This document shows, piece after piece, positions 44,189-52,964 of a stretch of DNA of 64,000 nucleotides. A program made the translations under genes and the position numbers. The notes beneath the pieces are model-generated. The model did not search any database. It was not told where the DNA came from and saw only the letters and a program-made list of their open reading frames with translations. This DNA comes from Cellulosimicrobium sp. ES-005 (GTDB lineage Bacteria > Actinomycetota > Actinomycetes > Actinomycetales > Cellulomonadaceae), in contig NZ_CP159290.1 of NCBI RefSeq assembly GCF_040448685.1, positions 4,791,881-4,855,880 on the forward strand, in the 5' to 3' direction. Every line of letters starts with the position of its first letter. Within the stretch, counting starts at the first letter, position 1.

Positions 44189-45054
44189 CGCTCGACGCCG
44201 TCGCGCCTCCCGCCGTTCCCGCGCCCGCCGCGGCGCCCGTCGCTCCGCCGCCGGCGGCACCCTCGCGCGGGCGCCGCGCGCCCGCGCGGCGTCGTCCGGA
44301 CCTGCGCCAGGAGCGCGCGATGCTGCGCGACGGCGCCCGGCTCGTCGCCGGCATGGACGAGGTCGGCCGCGGCGCGCTCGCGGGCCCGGTCTCGGTGGGC
44401 GTCGTGGTCGTCGACCTCGCCACGAAGCCGTGCCCGCCCGGTCTCACCGACTCCAAGCTCCTCACCGCGGCCGCGCGCGAGGCCCTCGTGCCGCTCGCGC
44501 GCTCGTGGTCGGTCGCGTGGGCCGTGGGCCACGCCGGTCCGGCCGAGATCGACGCGCACGGCATCGTCGGTGCGTTGCGCCTCGCGGGCCGCCGCGCGCT
44601 CGCCCAGGTGCGCCGCACGGTCGGCGACGTCGACGCGGTCCTCCTGGACGGCAAGCACGACTGGCTCAGCCGCCCCTCGGCGGTCGACCTCTTCGAGGCG
44701 TTCGACCTCGACCCGCACGACGACGAGCGGATCGTCGACCCGCGCGTGCGCACGCTGGTCAAGGCCGACCTCCAGTGCGCCTCCGTCGCCGCGGCGAGCG
44801 TGCTCGCGAAGACCGAGCGCGACGGTCTCATGACCAGCCTCGCGCGGCAGTACCCGGCCTTCGGGTGGGACCAGAACAAGGGCTACGGCGCGGCGGCCCA
44901 CGTCGAGGCTCTGCGCGAGCACGGCCCGACGCCGCAGCACCGCCGGTCCTGGCGCCTGCCCGAGCGCGGGGACGAGGGTCTCGGCGCCCCCGCGTACGGC
45001 GAGCCCGTGGACGTCCTCGAGCTCGACCCCGACGCCGGGCTGCCCACGAGCTGA
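44185..45054 (+). CDS. rnhB: Ribonuclease HII
   Basis: A 289-residue RNase HII, which cuts RNA in RNA-DNA hybrids and removes single ribonucleotides. The catalytic core starts at LVAGMDEVGRGALAGPVSVG (DEVGRG motif) and continues with LTDSKLLTAAAREAL, VLLDGKHDWL, VKADLQCASVAAASVLAKTE and YPAFGWDQNKGYGAAAH. About 50 residues of Pro/Ala/Arg-rich sequence precede the core, and 25 follow; the true start may be further in. GTG 44185 overlaps lepB (GTGA), which supports the long form. Confidence 0.93.
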   Translation: MTLDAVAPPAVPAPAAAPVAPPPAAPSRGRRAPARRRPDLRQERAMLRDGARLVAGMDEVGRGALAGPVSVGVVVVDLATKPCPPGLTDSKLLTAAAREALVPLARSWSVAWAVGHAGPAEIDAHGIVGALRLAGRRALAQVRRTVGDVDAVLLDGKHDWLSRPSAVDLFEAFDLDPHDDERIVDPRVRTLVKADLQCASVAAASVLAKTERDGLMTSLARQYPAFGWDQNKGYGAAAHVEALREHGPTPQHRRSWRLPERGDEGLGAPAYGEPVDVLELDPDAGLPTS

Positions 45055-45091
45055 GGCGGGCGCGGAGCGCTCGATGGTCCATGATGGAGGC

Positions 45092-45391
45092 GTGAGCGCC
45101 GAAGACCTCGAGAACTACGAGACCGAGATGGAGCTCGCGCTGTACCGCGAGTACCGCGACGTGGTGGGCCTGTTCTCGTACGTGGTGGAGACCGAACGCC
45201 GCTTCTACCTGGCGAACCAGGTGGACCTCCAGGTGCGTTCCGCCGCGGGCGAGGTGTACTTCGAGCTGCGGCTCGCGGACGCGTGGGTGTGGGACGTGTA
45301 CCGGTCGGCGCGGTTCGTGAAGTCGGTCCGGGTGGTGACCTTCAAGGACGTCAACGTCGAGGAGCTCGCGAAGGCGGAGCTCCAGCTCTGA
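45092..45391 (+). CDS. DUF2469 conserved actinobacterial protein
   Basis: A 99-residue protein strongly conserved in actinobacteria next to rnhB; function unknown. The sequence SAEDLENYETEMELALYREY, RDVVGLFSYVVETERRFYL and ELRLADAWVWDVYRSARFVK matches the family throughout. GTG 45092 gives the family N-terminus (M/V-SAEDLE), though the GGAGG is only 1 nt before it; ATG 45074 (MVHDGG extension) has a better-placed GGAG and is an alternative. No membrane segment; a soluble, acidic-aromatic protein. Confidence 0.88.
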   Translation: MSAEDLENYETEMELALYREYRDVVGLFSYVVETERRFYLANQVDLQVRSAAGEVYFELRLADAWVWDVYRSARFVKSVRVVTFKDVNVEELAKAELQL

Positions 45392-45401
45392 CCACGGTCG
45401 T

Positions 45402-45417
45402 GGCCGTCCACACGGCC
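45402..45417 (+). terminator. Weak hairpin after the DUF2469 gene
   Basis: GGCCGT-CCAC-ACGGCC, a 6-bp stem with a 4-nt loop 10 nt after the stop, followed by GCTTCCTG. Much weaker than the other terminators in the window. Confidence 0.3.
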
Positions 45418-45506
45418 GCTTCCTGAGGGTCCCGTCCACAGGCGGTCGCGGGTCGCTGGCGCCGCGTCCTCCCCGTCGCCCACGGTGGGCGGCGGAGGTG
45501 AGCCCC

Positions 45507-45866
45507 ATGGGAGCGAAGGACGCCGTCGGGCGGTACGGGGAGAGGGTGGCCGCGGCCCACTTGGTCGAGGCCGGCTGGACCGTGCTCGACCGCAACTGGC
45601 GCGGGACGCGCGGCGAGCTCGACGTCGTCGCGCTGGACGGTGACGTGCTGGTCGCCGTCGAGGTGAAGACGCGTCGCGGCACCGGGTTCGGGCACCCTGC
45701 CCAGGCCGTGACGCCCGCGAAGCTCGGTCGCCTGCGCCGGCTCACGGGGGAGTGGCTCGCGACCCACGACGTGCGCGCACGGTCGGTCCGCATCGACGTC
45801 GTCGCCGTGCTCGTGGCGCGCGCGGGCGCGGCGCAGGTGGAGCACCTCGTCGGGGTGAGCGCCTGA
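45507..45866 (+). CDS. YraN/UPF0102 family nuclease-fold protein
   Basis: A 119-residue protein of the YraN family, related to Holliday-junction resolvase/restriction-endonuclease folds. Landmarks: GRYGERVAAAHLVEAGWTVL, NWRGTRGELDVVALDGDVLV (E-x-D), VEVKTRRGTGFGHPAQAVTP (E-x-K). Function is not established; the genes travel with yifB and dprA, suggesting DNA processing. ATG 45507 is chosen because GGAGGT is 7 nt upstream; a GTG nine nt earlier falls inside that site. The stop overlaps the yifB ATG (TGATG). Confidence 0.9.
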   Translation: MGAKDAVGRYGERVAAAHLVEAGWTVLDRNWRGTRGELDVVALDGDVLVAVEVKTRRGTGFGHPAQAVTPAKLGRLRRLTGEWLATHDVRARSVRIDVVAVLVARAGAAQVEHLVGVSA

Positions 45867-47404
45867 TGGGTCTGGGGACGACCCGCGCTGTCGCGCTCGT
45901 CGGGCTGTCGGGCCACGTCGTCGAGGTGCAGGCGCACCTGGCTGCCTCGGTGCCCGGCTTCGTGCTCGTCGGGCTCCCGGACGCGGCGCTCAGCGAGTCG
46001 CGCGACCGCGTGCGTGCGGCGGTCACCTCGTCGGGCATCCCGTGGCCCCAGCGCAAGGTCACGATCAACCTCTCGCCCGCGGCGCTCCCCAAGTCCGGCA
46101 CGGGCTTCGACCTCGCGATCGCGGTCGCGCTGCTCGCGGGAGCCCAGGTCGTCCCGCTGCGCGCCGTGGAGGACGTCGTGCACCTCGGGGAGCTCGGCCT
46201 CGACGGCCGCCTGCAGCCCGTGCGCGGCGTCCTGCCCGCGGTGGCCGCGGCCGTCGCCGCCGGGTTCCCCGACGTCGTCGTGCCCGCGGCGGACGCCGAG
46301 GAGGCCCGGCTGGTGCCGGGAGCGCACGTCGTGGGGGCCACGACCCTCGCCGACGTCGCCCGGTTCCACGGGGCGTCGCTCGACGACCCGGGCGGTGCCG
46401 CGCCACCGGTCGTGGTGCCCCGTCCGGCCGCCGCGCGGCCGCAGCCGGGCGACCTCGCGGACGTCGTCGGGCAGCACGAGGCTCGGCACGCGCTCGAGGT
46501 CGCCGCGGCGGGCGGGCACCACCTGCTGCTGGTCGGTGCGCCGGGCGCGGGCAAGACGATGCTCGCGTCACGGCTGCCCGGGATCCTGCCCGACCTCACG
46601 GAGGGAGAGGCCGTCGAGGTGACCGCCGTCCACTCGGTGGCCGGGGTGTTCGACCCGGGCTCCGGGCTCGTCCGCCGCCCGCCGTACGAGGACCCCCACC
46701 ACACGGCCACCCCGGCGGCGATCGTCGGGGGCGGCAGCGGCCTGCCCCGGCCCGGTGCCGCGTCGCGCGCGCACCGCGGGGTCCTCTTCCTGGACGAGGC
46801 ACCGGAGTTCGGGGCGCGCGTGCTGCAGACCCTGCGGCAGCCGCTCGAGCACGGCGAGCTCGTGATCCACCGGGCCGGGGGGACGGCGCGCTACCCCGCG
46901 CGCTTCCAGCTCGTCCTGGCGGCGAACCCGTGCCCGTGCGGCAAGGGCGTCGGGAAGGGGCTCGAGTGCACGTGCTCGCCCGTCGCGCAGCGCCGCTACT
47001 TCGGCCGGCTCTCCGGTCCGCTGCTCGACCGGGTCGACGTCCAGGTCGAGGTCCGTCCCGTCACCCGGGTCGAGCGCGCGGACGCCGGGCGGCCGGAGCC
47101 GAGCGCGGCGGTCGCGCGACGGGTCGCCGCCGCCCGGGAGACGGCGTCAGCGCGCCTGGCCGGGACGCCGTGGCGGACGAACGCCGAGGTGCCCGGCACG
47201 TGGCTGCGCGACCGGCTGGGGCCCGACCCCGGCCTGCTGACGGACGTCGACGCCGCGCTCGACCGCGGCACGCTGAGCCTGCGCGGCGCGGACCGTGTGC
47301 TGCGCCTCGCCTGGACGGTCGCCGACCTCGCCGGGCACGCCGCACCCACGCGCGCCGACGTCGGGGCCGGGCTCGCGCTCCGGACGCGGGGCTACCGTGG
47401 CTGA
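45866..47404 (+). CDS. YifB/ComM-family Mg chelatase-like AAA+ ATPase
   Basis: A 512-residue AAA+ protein. The N-terminal ChlI-like/Lon-type domain (GLSGHVVEVQAHLAASVPGF, then KVTINLSPAALPKSGTGFDL) precedes the ATPase with Walker A LLVGAPGAGKTMLASRL, Walker B GVLFLDEAPEFG, and the C-terminal MgsA-like region (RTNAEVPGTWLRDRLG). A CxCG-type cysteine cluster (NPCPCGKGVGKGLECTCSP) fits the family. ComM is a helicase that drives branch migration in natural transformation in Gram-negative bacteria; a similar role here is inferred, supported by the adjacent dprA, which overlaps it by 8 nt. Confidence 0.92.
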   Translation: MGLGTTRAVALVGLSGHVVEVQAHLAASVPGFVLVGLPDAALSESRDRVRAAVTSSGIPWPQRKVTINLSPAALPKSGTGFDLAIAVALLAGAQVVPLRAVEDVVHLGELGLDGRLQPVRGVLPAVAAAVAAGFPDVVVPAADAEEARLVPGAHVVGATTLADVARFHGASLDDPGGAAPPVVVPRPAAARPQPGDLADVVGQHEARHALEVAAAGGHHLLLVGAPGAGKTMLASRLPGILPDLTEGEAVEVTAVHSVAGVFDPGSGLVRRPPYEDPHHTATPAAIVGGGSGLPRPGAASRAHRGVLFLDEAPEFGARVLQTLRQPLEHGELVIHRAGGTARYPARFQLVLAANPCPCGKGVGKGLECTCSPVAQRRYFGRLSGPLLDRVDVQVEVRPVTRVERADAGRPEPSAAVARRVAAARETASARLAGTPWRTNAEVPGTWLRDRLGPDPGLLTDVDAALDRGTLSLRGADRVLRLAWTVADLAGHAAPTRADVGAGLALRTRGYRG

Positions 47405-48737
47405 GCGCCGGGCCGCCCCGACGGCTCCCGTGCGGCCGGTCTTCGACGTCGCCGACGACCGGCTCGCGCGGGCGGCGTGGTCGCGCCTGGCGGAGCCCGG
47501 GGACGAGGTCGCGGTCGCGCTCGTCGAGCAGCTCGGGGCCCCGGGCGCGCTGGCCTGGCTCGTCGAGGCGGTGAACGACCCGGCGCAGGCCCGCCGCGAG
47601 CTCGTCCGGCTCGCGGAGGTCGCCGACGACGGCGGGTCGGGGCTGGGGCCGCTGCTCGGAGGGGCCGGGCCGGGCACCGCGGCAGCCGGCGACGACCGGC
47701 CCGCGCCCGGTCGCGACCCGCGGAGCGGGCCCGTCGCGCGGCTCCTGCGCGCCGTCGCGCGCTGGGCACCGCGGCTGGAGGGCCTCGACCCACGCCGCGA
47801 GCTCCACGTGCTCGACCGGCTCGACGGCTCCCTCGTCGTCCCGGGCGACCCGGGCTGGCCGACGCCCCTCGACGACCTGGGTCCGGGCCGTCCGCTCGCG
47901 CTCTGGGTCCGTGGCTCGGACGGCCTGGCGGCGCTGGCGGCGCGATCCGTCGCGGTCGTCGGGGCACGCGCGTGCACGGACTACGGGCGCCACGTGACCG
48001 GGGAGATCGCGTCCGGTCTCGCGGCGCGCGGGTTCACGGTCGTCTCGGGCGGTGCCTACGGCATCGACGCCGCGGCCCACCGCGCGGCGCTCGTGTCCGG
48101 CGGCCCGACGGTCGCGTTCCTCGCGGGCGGGGTGGACCGGCTGTACCCCGTCGGCAACACGGAGCTCCTCCGGGCCGTCGTCGGGACCGGAGGCGCCGTC
48201 GTGTCGGAGGTGCCGCCGGGCTCCGTGCCCAGCCGGGTCCGCTTCCTGCTGCGCAACCGGCTCATCGCGGCGTTCGCGGGCGCGACCGTGGTCGTGGAGG
48301 CGGCCTGGCGCTCGGGATCGCTCAGCACGGCGGTCCGGGCCGCCGAGCTCTCGCGGCCCGTCGGCGCCGTCCCCGGACCCGTGACCTCGATGGCGTCGAC
48401 CGGCTGCCACCGGCTCCTGCGCGACGGTGCCGCCGTGTGCGTCACCGACGCCGACGAGGTGGCGGAGCTGGCCGGAGCGCTGGCACGGGACGCGGCGCCG
48501 GCAGCACCGGCCGCGGGGACGCGCAGGGCGCCCCGCGACGCCGTGTACGACGGGCTCGACGCCGTCGAGACCCGGACGTGGGACGCCCTGCCGCTGCGGT
48601 CAGGGGTGCCGACGGACGCCGTCGCGCGGTCGGCGGGGCTCGCCGTCCCCGAGACCGTCGGTGCCCTCGGCCGGCTCGAGATCCGCGGCCTGGCCGAGCG
48701 GACGTCCGGCGGCTGGCGGCGCGTGCGCGCGGTCTGA
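47397..48737 (+). CDS. dprA: DNA-processing protein DprA
   Basis: A 446-residue DprA/Smf. A ~120-residue N-terminal SAM-like helical region leads to the Rossmann domain with VAVVGARACTDYGRHVTGEI, VVSGGAYGIDAAAHRAALVS, AGGVDRLYPVGNTELLRAVV, SRVRFLLRNRLIAAFAGATV and RSGSLSTAVRAAEL, then a winged-helix-like C-terminus (SGVPTDAVARSAGLAVPETV). DprA loads RecA on incoming single-stranded DNA during transformation. It is longer than usual because of the N-terminus. The GTG at 47397 overlaps yifB by 8 nt; the three-gene yraN-yifB-dprA operon is tight. Confidence 0.94.
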   Translation: MAERRAAPTAPVRPVFDVADDRLARAAWSRLAEPGDEVAVALVEQLGAPGALAWLVEAVNDPAQARRELVRLAEVADDGGSGLGPLLGGAGPGTAAAGDDRPAPGRDPRSGPVARLLRAVARWAPRLEGLDPRRELHVLDRLDGSLVVPGDPGWPTPLDDLGPGRPLALWVRGSDGLAALAARSVAVVGARACTDYGRHVTGEIASGLAARGFTVVSGGAYGIDAAAHRAALVSGGPTVAFLAGGVDRLYPVGNTELLRAVVGTGGAVVSEVPPGSVPSRVRFLLRNRLIAAFAGATVVVEAAWRSGSLSTAVRAAELSRPVGAVPGPVTSMASTGCHRLLRDGAAVCVTDADEVAELAGALARDAAPAAPAAGTRRAPRDAVYDGLDAVETRTWDALPLRSGVPTDAVARSAGLAVPETVGALGRLEIRGLAERTSGGWRRVRAV

Positions 48738-48818
48738 CCCCGGAGAGCACACCGGACGGCGCGTCTCCGGAAGGGCACCCGGACGGAGCGCCTCCGCGAG
48801 GCGCGCAGGCGCACGCGC

Positions 48819-48824
48819 CAGACT
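48819..48824 (+). promoter_or_regulatory. Putative -10 (CAGACT) for xerC
   Basis: CAGACT ends 6 nt before the GTG at 48831 with no Shine-Dalgarno; leaderless-type start. Confidence 0.4.
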
Positions 48825-48830
48825 GGTCGC

Positions 48831-49814
48831 GTGACCCCGTCCGACCTCCCCGACGACCCGGCGGCCGAGCAGGGCGCCGACCGGGCGCCCGCGTCGGCCG
48901 ACGCGCTGCCGGCGGCCCTGCGCGCGGCGCTCGCGGACTTCGCCGTGCACCTCGAGCTCGCCCAGGGGTCGTCCGCGCACACGGTGCGCGCGTACACGGG
49001 CGACGTCGAGTCGCTGCTGGGTCATGCGGCACGCCACGGCGCGGCGTCGCCGAGCGACGTCGACCTCGCCGCCCTGCGCGCATGGCTGACGGAGCAGTCG
49101 GAACGCGGGCTCGCCCGCGCGACGCTCGCGCGCCGGGGCGCCGCCGCGCGCGCGTTCTTCGACTGGGCGCGGCGGACCGGTCGCGTCGCGGCGGACCCGG
49201 CGGCACGGCTCGCGAGCCCGCGCGTCCCGCGCACCCTGCCGACCGTGCTCACGGCCGACGCGGCCGGTCGCATGCTCGACTGCGCGCGGGAGGCGGCCGC
49301 GTCGGGCGAGCCGGCCCGGCTGCGCGAGTGGGCCGCCGCGGAGCTCCTCTACGGGGCCGGCATCCGCGTGGGCGAGCTCGCGGGGATCGACGTGGACGAC
49401 GTGGACCTGTCGCAGCGGGTCGTCCGGGTGCTCGGCAAGGGCGACAAGGAGCGCGTCGTCCCGTTCGGCGTCCCGGCGGCGCGGGCCGTGACCCGCTGGC
49501 TGGACGCGGGTCGGCCGGCGCTCGTGACGGAGCGGTCGGGTGCGGCGCTCCTCGTCGGGGACCGGGGCGGTCGGTGGGGGCAGCGACAGGTGCGCGACGC
49601 GGTGCACCGGCTCGCGCAGGCGGCCGGGGTCGACGACGTCGCTCCGCACGACCTGCGGCACAGCGCCGCGACGCACCTCCTCGCGGGCGGCTCGGACCTG
49701 CGCAGCGTCCAGGAGATCCTCGGGCACTCCTCGCTCGCGACGACGCAGCGCTACACCCACGTGACGGCCGAGCGGCTCCGCAGCTCGTTCGAGCAGGCCT
49801 TCCCACGCGCCTGA
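48831..49814 (+). CDS. xerC: Tyrosine recombinase XerC
   Basis: A 327-residue tyrosine recombinase that resolves chromosome dimers at dif. The core-binding domain has SSAHTVRAYTGDVESLLGHA. Catalytic residues: Arg in LLYGAGIRVGELAGI, Lys in RVLGKGDKERVVPFG, His-x-x-Arg in PHDLRHSAATHLL, His in ILGHSSLATTQ, and nucleophile Tyr308 in QRYTHVTAER. A ~30-residue acidic N-terminal tail is extra. Its position next to the M23 gene and rpsB is the usual chromosomal one, so it is the housekeeping enzyme, not a phage integrase. No dif-like site was searched for successfully nearby. Confidence 0.93.
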   Translation: MTPSDLPDDPAAEQGADRAPASADALPAALRAALADFAVHLELAQGSSAHTVRAYTGDVESLLGHAARHGAASPSDVDLAALRAWLTEQSERGLARATLARRGAAARAFFDWARRTGRVAADPAARLASPRVPRTLPTVLTADAAGRMLDCAREAAASGEPARLREWAAAELLYGAGIRVGELAGIDVDDVDLSQRVVRVLGKGDKERVVPFGVPAARAVTRWLDAGRPALVTERSGAALLVGDRGGRWGQRQVRDAVHRLAQAAGVDDVAPHDLRHSAATHLLAGGSDLRSVQEILGHSSLATTQRYTHVTAERLRSSFEQAFPRA

Positions 49815-49839
49815 GGCTCCGGACGCGCGGGTCCTCCGG

Positions 49840-50418
49840 TCACGGCTCTCCGAGCGGGAGGAGCACGATCGGCGGCCGCTCGCCGAGCAGCGCGAGCGGG
49901 TCGACGTAGCGCTCGCCCCGCCGCACGCCCCAGTGCACGCAGGTGGCCGCGCAGTGGCTCGCGATGGCCCCGCCGCCTCCCGGCCCTTGCACGGTCCCGA
50001 GGACGCTCCCTGCGGCGACACGCGTCCCCCGCGGTGCCACGGCGGTGACCGGCTCGAGCGACGTGCGCAGGCCGTCGTCGTGCGTCACGACGACCACGTC
50101 GCGCCCGGCGACCGGGCCGGTGAACGTGACGACCCCCGGTGCCGGGGCCAGGACGCTCTCCCCGGTGCCCGCGGCGAGGTCGACGCCCCGGTGGCCGGGC
50201 AGCCAGTCGTGCAGCGGCGGGTCGAACGGCACGAGCACGCCGAGCGCGTCGGGCGCGCGGTCGAGCGGCGGCACCCAGCCGGGGGAGGCGCCGGCGGGGG
50301 CGTCCAGGGGCTTGCCCGGGGCGGCGGGCGGCGGCGGGGCCAGGACGAGCAGGAGCGCGGTCAGCGCGAGGGCCACCGCACGTCGTCGGACGGTCGCAGG
50401 GGTACGGTCGGGAGCCAT
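49840..50418 (-). CDS. Secreted M23 (LytM-type) peptidase-like protein
   Basis: A 192-residue exported protein with a signal peptide ([20 protein letters not shown]), a Pro/Ala spacer and an M23 domain. The first metal motif is [11 protein letters not shown] (HxxxD). The second, which should be HxH, reads [16 protein letters not shown]: the last His is present, but the first His position holds Cys (C-V-H). The two cysteines of CAATC may pair or one may replace the ligand. The protein is therefore either a modified peptidase or an inactive cell-wall-binding M23 such as EnvC-type activators. It lies antisense between xerC and rpsB, as in many actinobacteria. Confidence 0.85.
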   Translation of the reverse strand: MAPDRTPATVRRRAVALALTALLLVLAPPPPAAPGKPLDAPAGASPGWVPPLDRAPDALGVLVPFDPPLHDWLPGHRGVDLAAGTGESVLAPAPGVVTFTGPVAGRDVVVVTHDDGLRTSLEPVTAVAPRGTRVAAGSVLGTVQGPGGGGAIASHCAATCVHWGVRRGERYVDPLALLGERPPIVLLPLGEP

Positions 50419-50531
50419 CGCGCCAGGGTGCCCGACGCGGGCCGTGGCCGGGCGGCGGGAGCCGGCGGCCTGTGGACAGCGGGTCGCGACGGCGCCCGGG
50501 ACCGGCGGCTGTGGTCGGCCCTCCCGTCGGG

Positions 50532-50537
50532 TAGACT
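50532..50537 (+). promoter_or_regulatory. Putative rpsB promoter -10 (TAGACT)
   Basis: TAGACT about 310 nt before the rpsB ATG is the best -10 in the M23-rpsB divergent region; the -35 is weak. Confidence 0.45.
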
Positions 50538-50848
50538 TGCCGCTGCGACCGGCGCGTTCGCCGTGCCCGGCCCGAGGTGCTCACCTCGGCCGAGGACGGG
50601 GCCGGTCGACTTCGCGCGTCACGTCCTCGCCCATGCTCCCGGCCCCGCCGGACCGGGCGGGGCCGCGTCCGGCGTCGGTCCTGCCCGCACCGTCCACGGT
50701 GCGTCGCAGGCGTCGGCACGGGTGGCGCCAGGGGTGCGACCACCAGGGTCGTCACCGACAACCGCACCGCGGCCCGTCCTCCGGGAGGGGTCGCCAGAAG
50801 CGTGCGCGCACCGGGTGGATCCCGGGCCGCACGGCGAAAGGACGTGTC
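50538..50848 (+). other. Long rpsB leader / intergenic region without a gene
   Basis: This ~310-nt stretch between the likely rpsB promoter and the ATG carries no credible ORF. It holds a CCGAGGT-GCTC-ACCTCGG hairpin (50572-50589) near its 5' end and other GC-rich stretches. A structured S2 leader that regulates rpsB is plausible but not shown; the divergent 50419-50531 part would hold the M23 gene's promoter. Confidence 0.4.
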
Positions 50849-51832
50849 ATGGCCGTCGTGACCATGCGCCAGCTCCTCGAGAGCGGTGTCCACTTCGGGC
50901 ACCAGACCCGCCGTTGGAACCCGAAGATGAAGCGCTTCATCTTCACGGAGCGCAACGGCATCTACATCGTCGACCTCCAGCAGTCGCTGTCGTACATCGA
51001 CCGCGCGTACGAGTTCGTCAAGGAGACCGTCGCGCACGGCGGCTCCATCCTCTTCGTCGGCACCAAGAAGCAGGCCCAGGAGCCCGTGGCCGAGCAGGCC
51101 GCGCGCGTCGGGATGCCCTACGTGAACCACCGCTGGCTCGGCGGCATGCTCACCAACTTCACCACGGTGCACAAGCGTCTCCAGCGCCTCAAGGAGCTCG
51201 AGGAGATCGACTTCGACGACGTCGCCGGCTCGTCGCTCACCAAGAAGGAGCTCCTCGTCCTGCGTCGCGAGAAGGACAAGCTCGCCCGCACGCTCGGCGG
51301 CATCCGCGACATGGCGAAGGTCCCCTCCGCCGTGTGGATCGTCGACACGAACAAGGAGCACCTCGCGGTCGACGAGGCGCGCAAGCTCCACATCCCGATC
51401 GTCGCGATCCTGGACACCAACTGCGACCCCGACGTCGTGGACTACAAGATCCCGGGCAACGACGACGCGATCCGCTCCGTGACGCTGCTCACGCGCGTCA
51501 TCGCGGACGCGGTCGCCGAGGGTCTGCTCCAGCGCCACTCCGGCCGTTCCGGTGCCGAGGCCGAGGCAGGCGCCGAGGCCGAGCCGCTGGCCGAGTGGGA
51601 GCGCGAGCTCCTCGCCGGTGCCGAGAAGCAGCTCGCGGCCGACGAGACCGCCGCCGAGGCGAACGTCGAGGCCGCCGCGGCCGAGGAGGTCGCCGAGGCC
51701 GCTGCCGAGGTCGCCGCCGAGGAGCCGGGCGACGCCGCTGCCGAGGTCGTGGCCGAGGCTGCTGCCGAGGTCGCCGCCGTCGCCGACGCGGAGGCCGTGG
51801 TCGCCGACGCCGAGGCCGACGAGACCAAGTGA
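50849..51832 (+). CDS. rpsB: 30S ribosomal protein S2
   Basis: A 327-residue S2. Core landmarks: [80 protein letters not shown] and [20 protein letters not shown]. After the ~240-residue core there is an ~85-residue Ala/Glu/Val-rich acidic tail (repeats of AEVAAE and related), common in high-GC actinobacteria. ATG 50849 follows GAAAGGAC. It is followed by a 14-bp hairpin before tsf, which may partly separate the two transcripts. Confidence 0.96.
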   Translation: MAVVTMRQLLESGVHFGHQTRRWNPKMKRFIFTERNGIYIVDLQQSLSYIDRAYEFVKETVAHGGSILFVGTKKQAQEPVAEQAARVGMPYVNHRWLGGMLTNFTTVHKRLQRLKELEEIDFDDVAGSSLTKKELLVLRREKDKLARTLGGIRDMAKVPSAVWIVDTNKEHLAVDEARKLHIPIVAILDTNCDPDVVDYKIPGNDDAIRSVTLLTRVIADAVAEGLLQRHSGRSGAEAEAGAEAEPLAEWERELLAGAEKQLAADETAAEANVEAAAAEEVAEAAAEVAAEEPGDAAAEVVAEAAAEVAAVADAEAVVADAEADETK

Positions 51833-51838
51833 CGTCCC

Positions 51839-51870
51839 GGGGTGCGCGGCGGTCGCCCGCCGCGCACCCC
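51839..51870 (+). terminator. Hairpin terminator/attenuator between rpsB and tsf
   Basis: 51839-51852 pairs perfectly (14 bp) with 51857-51870 with a TCGC loop, 6 nt after the rpsB stop. No T tract. Confidence 0.7.
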
Positions 51871-51963
51871 GTGCCGTCCCACCGGCGCACCGGGCACCGG
51901 CGCGGTGCCCCTGCACGTACCCGTGACGAAGAACCCGTGACGAACCACGAGTGAGGAACCACC

Positions 51964-52803
51964 ATGGCGAACTACACCGCCGCTGACATCAAGGCCCTGC
52001 GCGAGCGCACCGGCGCCGGCATGCTCGACGTCAAGAAGGCTCTGGACGAGGCGGACGGCGACGCGGAGAAGGCGCTCGAGATCATCCGCGTCAAGGGTCT
52101 GAAGGGCGTCGCCAAGCGCGAGGGCCGCTCGACCTCCGAGGGCCTCATCGCCGTCGACATCCGCGACACCGAGGGTGGCCAGGTCGCGACGCTCATCGAG
52201 CTCAACTCCGAGACGGACTTCGTCGCCAAGAACGACACGTTCATCTCGCTCGCGGACCGCGTCCTCAAGGCCGCTGCCGAGGCCGGCGCGCGCGACGCCG
52301 ACGCGGCCCTCGCCGCGGACTCGGACGGCGAGACCGTCCAGGAGGTCATCGACAACCAGGCCGCGACGCTCGGCGAGAAGATCGTCCTGCGCCGCGTGAC
52401 CCGCGTCGCCGGCGAGCGCGTCACGGCGTACCTGCACCGCACGGCGCGTGACCTGCCGCCGTCGATCGGCGTCGTCGTCGCCACGGACGCCGCGGGCGAG
52501 GCCGTCGCGAAGGACGTCGCGCAGCACGTCGCCGCGATGTCCCCGACGTACCTGTCGCGCGACGAGGTCCCGGCCGAGACGGTCGAGAACGAGCGTCGCA
52601 TCGCCGAGGAGACCTCGCGCAACGAGGGCAAGCCCGAGGCCGCGCTGCCGAAGATCGTCGAGGGTCGTCTCAACGGCTACTTCAAGGACGTCGTCCTCGT
52701 CGACCAGCCGCTCGCGAAGGACCCGAAGAAGACGGTCGGCCAGGTCGTCTCCGAGGTCGGTGGCACCATCACCGAGTTCGTGCGGTACCGCGTCGGCGCC
52801 TGA
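51964..52803 (+). CDS. tsf: Elongation factor Ts
   Basis: A 279-residue guanine-nucleotide exchange factor for EF-Tu. The N-terminal UBA-like domain is [20 protein letters not shown] with [20 protein letters not shown], and the core includes [18 protein letters not shown] (the TDFV signature), [20 protein letters not shown] and [20 protein letters not shown]. Length is normal. GAGGAACC before ATG 51964. A 20-bp perfect hairpin follows 7 nt after the stop. Confidence 0.96.
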   Translation: MANYTAADIKALRERTGAGMLDVKKALDEADGDAEKALEIIRVKGLKGVAKREGRSTSEGLIAVDIRDTEGGQVATLIELNSETDFVAKNDTFISLADRVLKAAAEAGARDADAALAADSDGETVQEVIDNQAATLGEKIVLRRVTRVAGERVTAYLHRTARDLPPSIGVVVATDAAGEAVAKDVAQHVAAMSPTYLSRDEVPAETVENERRIAEETSRNEGKPEAALPKIVEGRLNGYFKDVVLVDQPLAKDPKKTVGQVVSEVGGTITEFVRYRVGA

Positions 52804-52810
52804 CGCCCCC

Positions 52811-52855
52811 GTCGGCCCGGTCCCGCCGCCCCCGAGGCGGCGGGACCGGGCCGAC
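52811..52855 (+). terminator. Perfect 20-bp hairpin terminator after tsf
   Basis: 52811-52830 is exactly complementary to 52836-52855, with loop CCCGA. It is the longest perfect stem in the window apart from the 5079 palindrome; no T tract follows. Confidence 0.8.
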
Positions 52856-52964
52856 CGCGCACCCGGCTCCGGGCGCGCGACGACCGGCGTCGTGCCGCAC
52901 CATCGGGTGGGACGACGGCGGAGCAGGACCACCCCCCACCCCACCGGGCCAGGACGAAGGACAG

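Noticed and set aside
48831..49814. Tyrosine recombinase as sign of a prophage or integrative element
   Set aside because: It is in the conserved XerC position beside rpsB, with no integrase neighbours, tRNA or attachment repeats.
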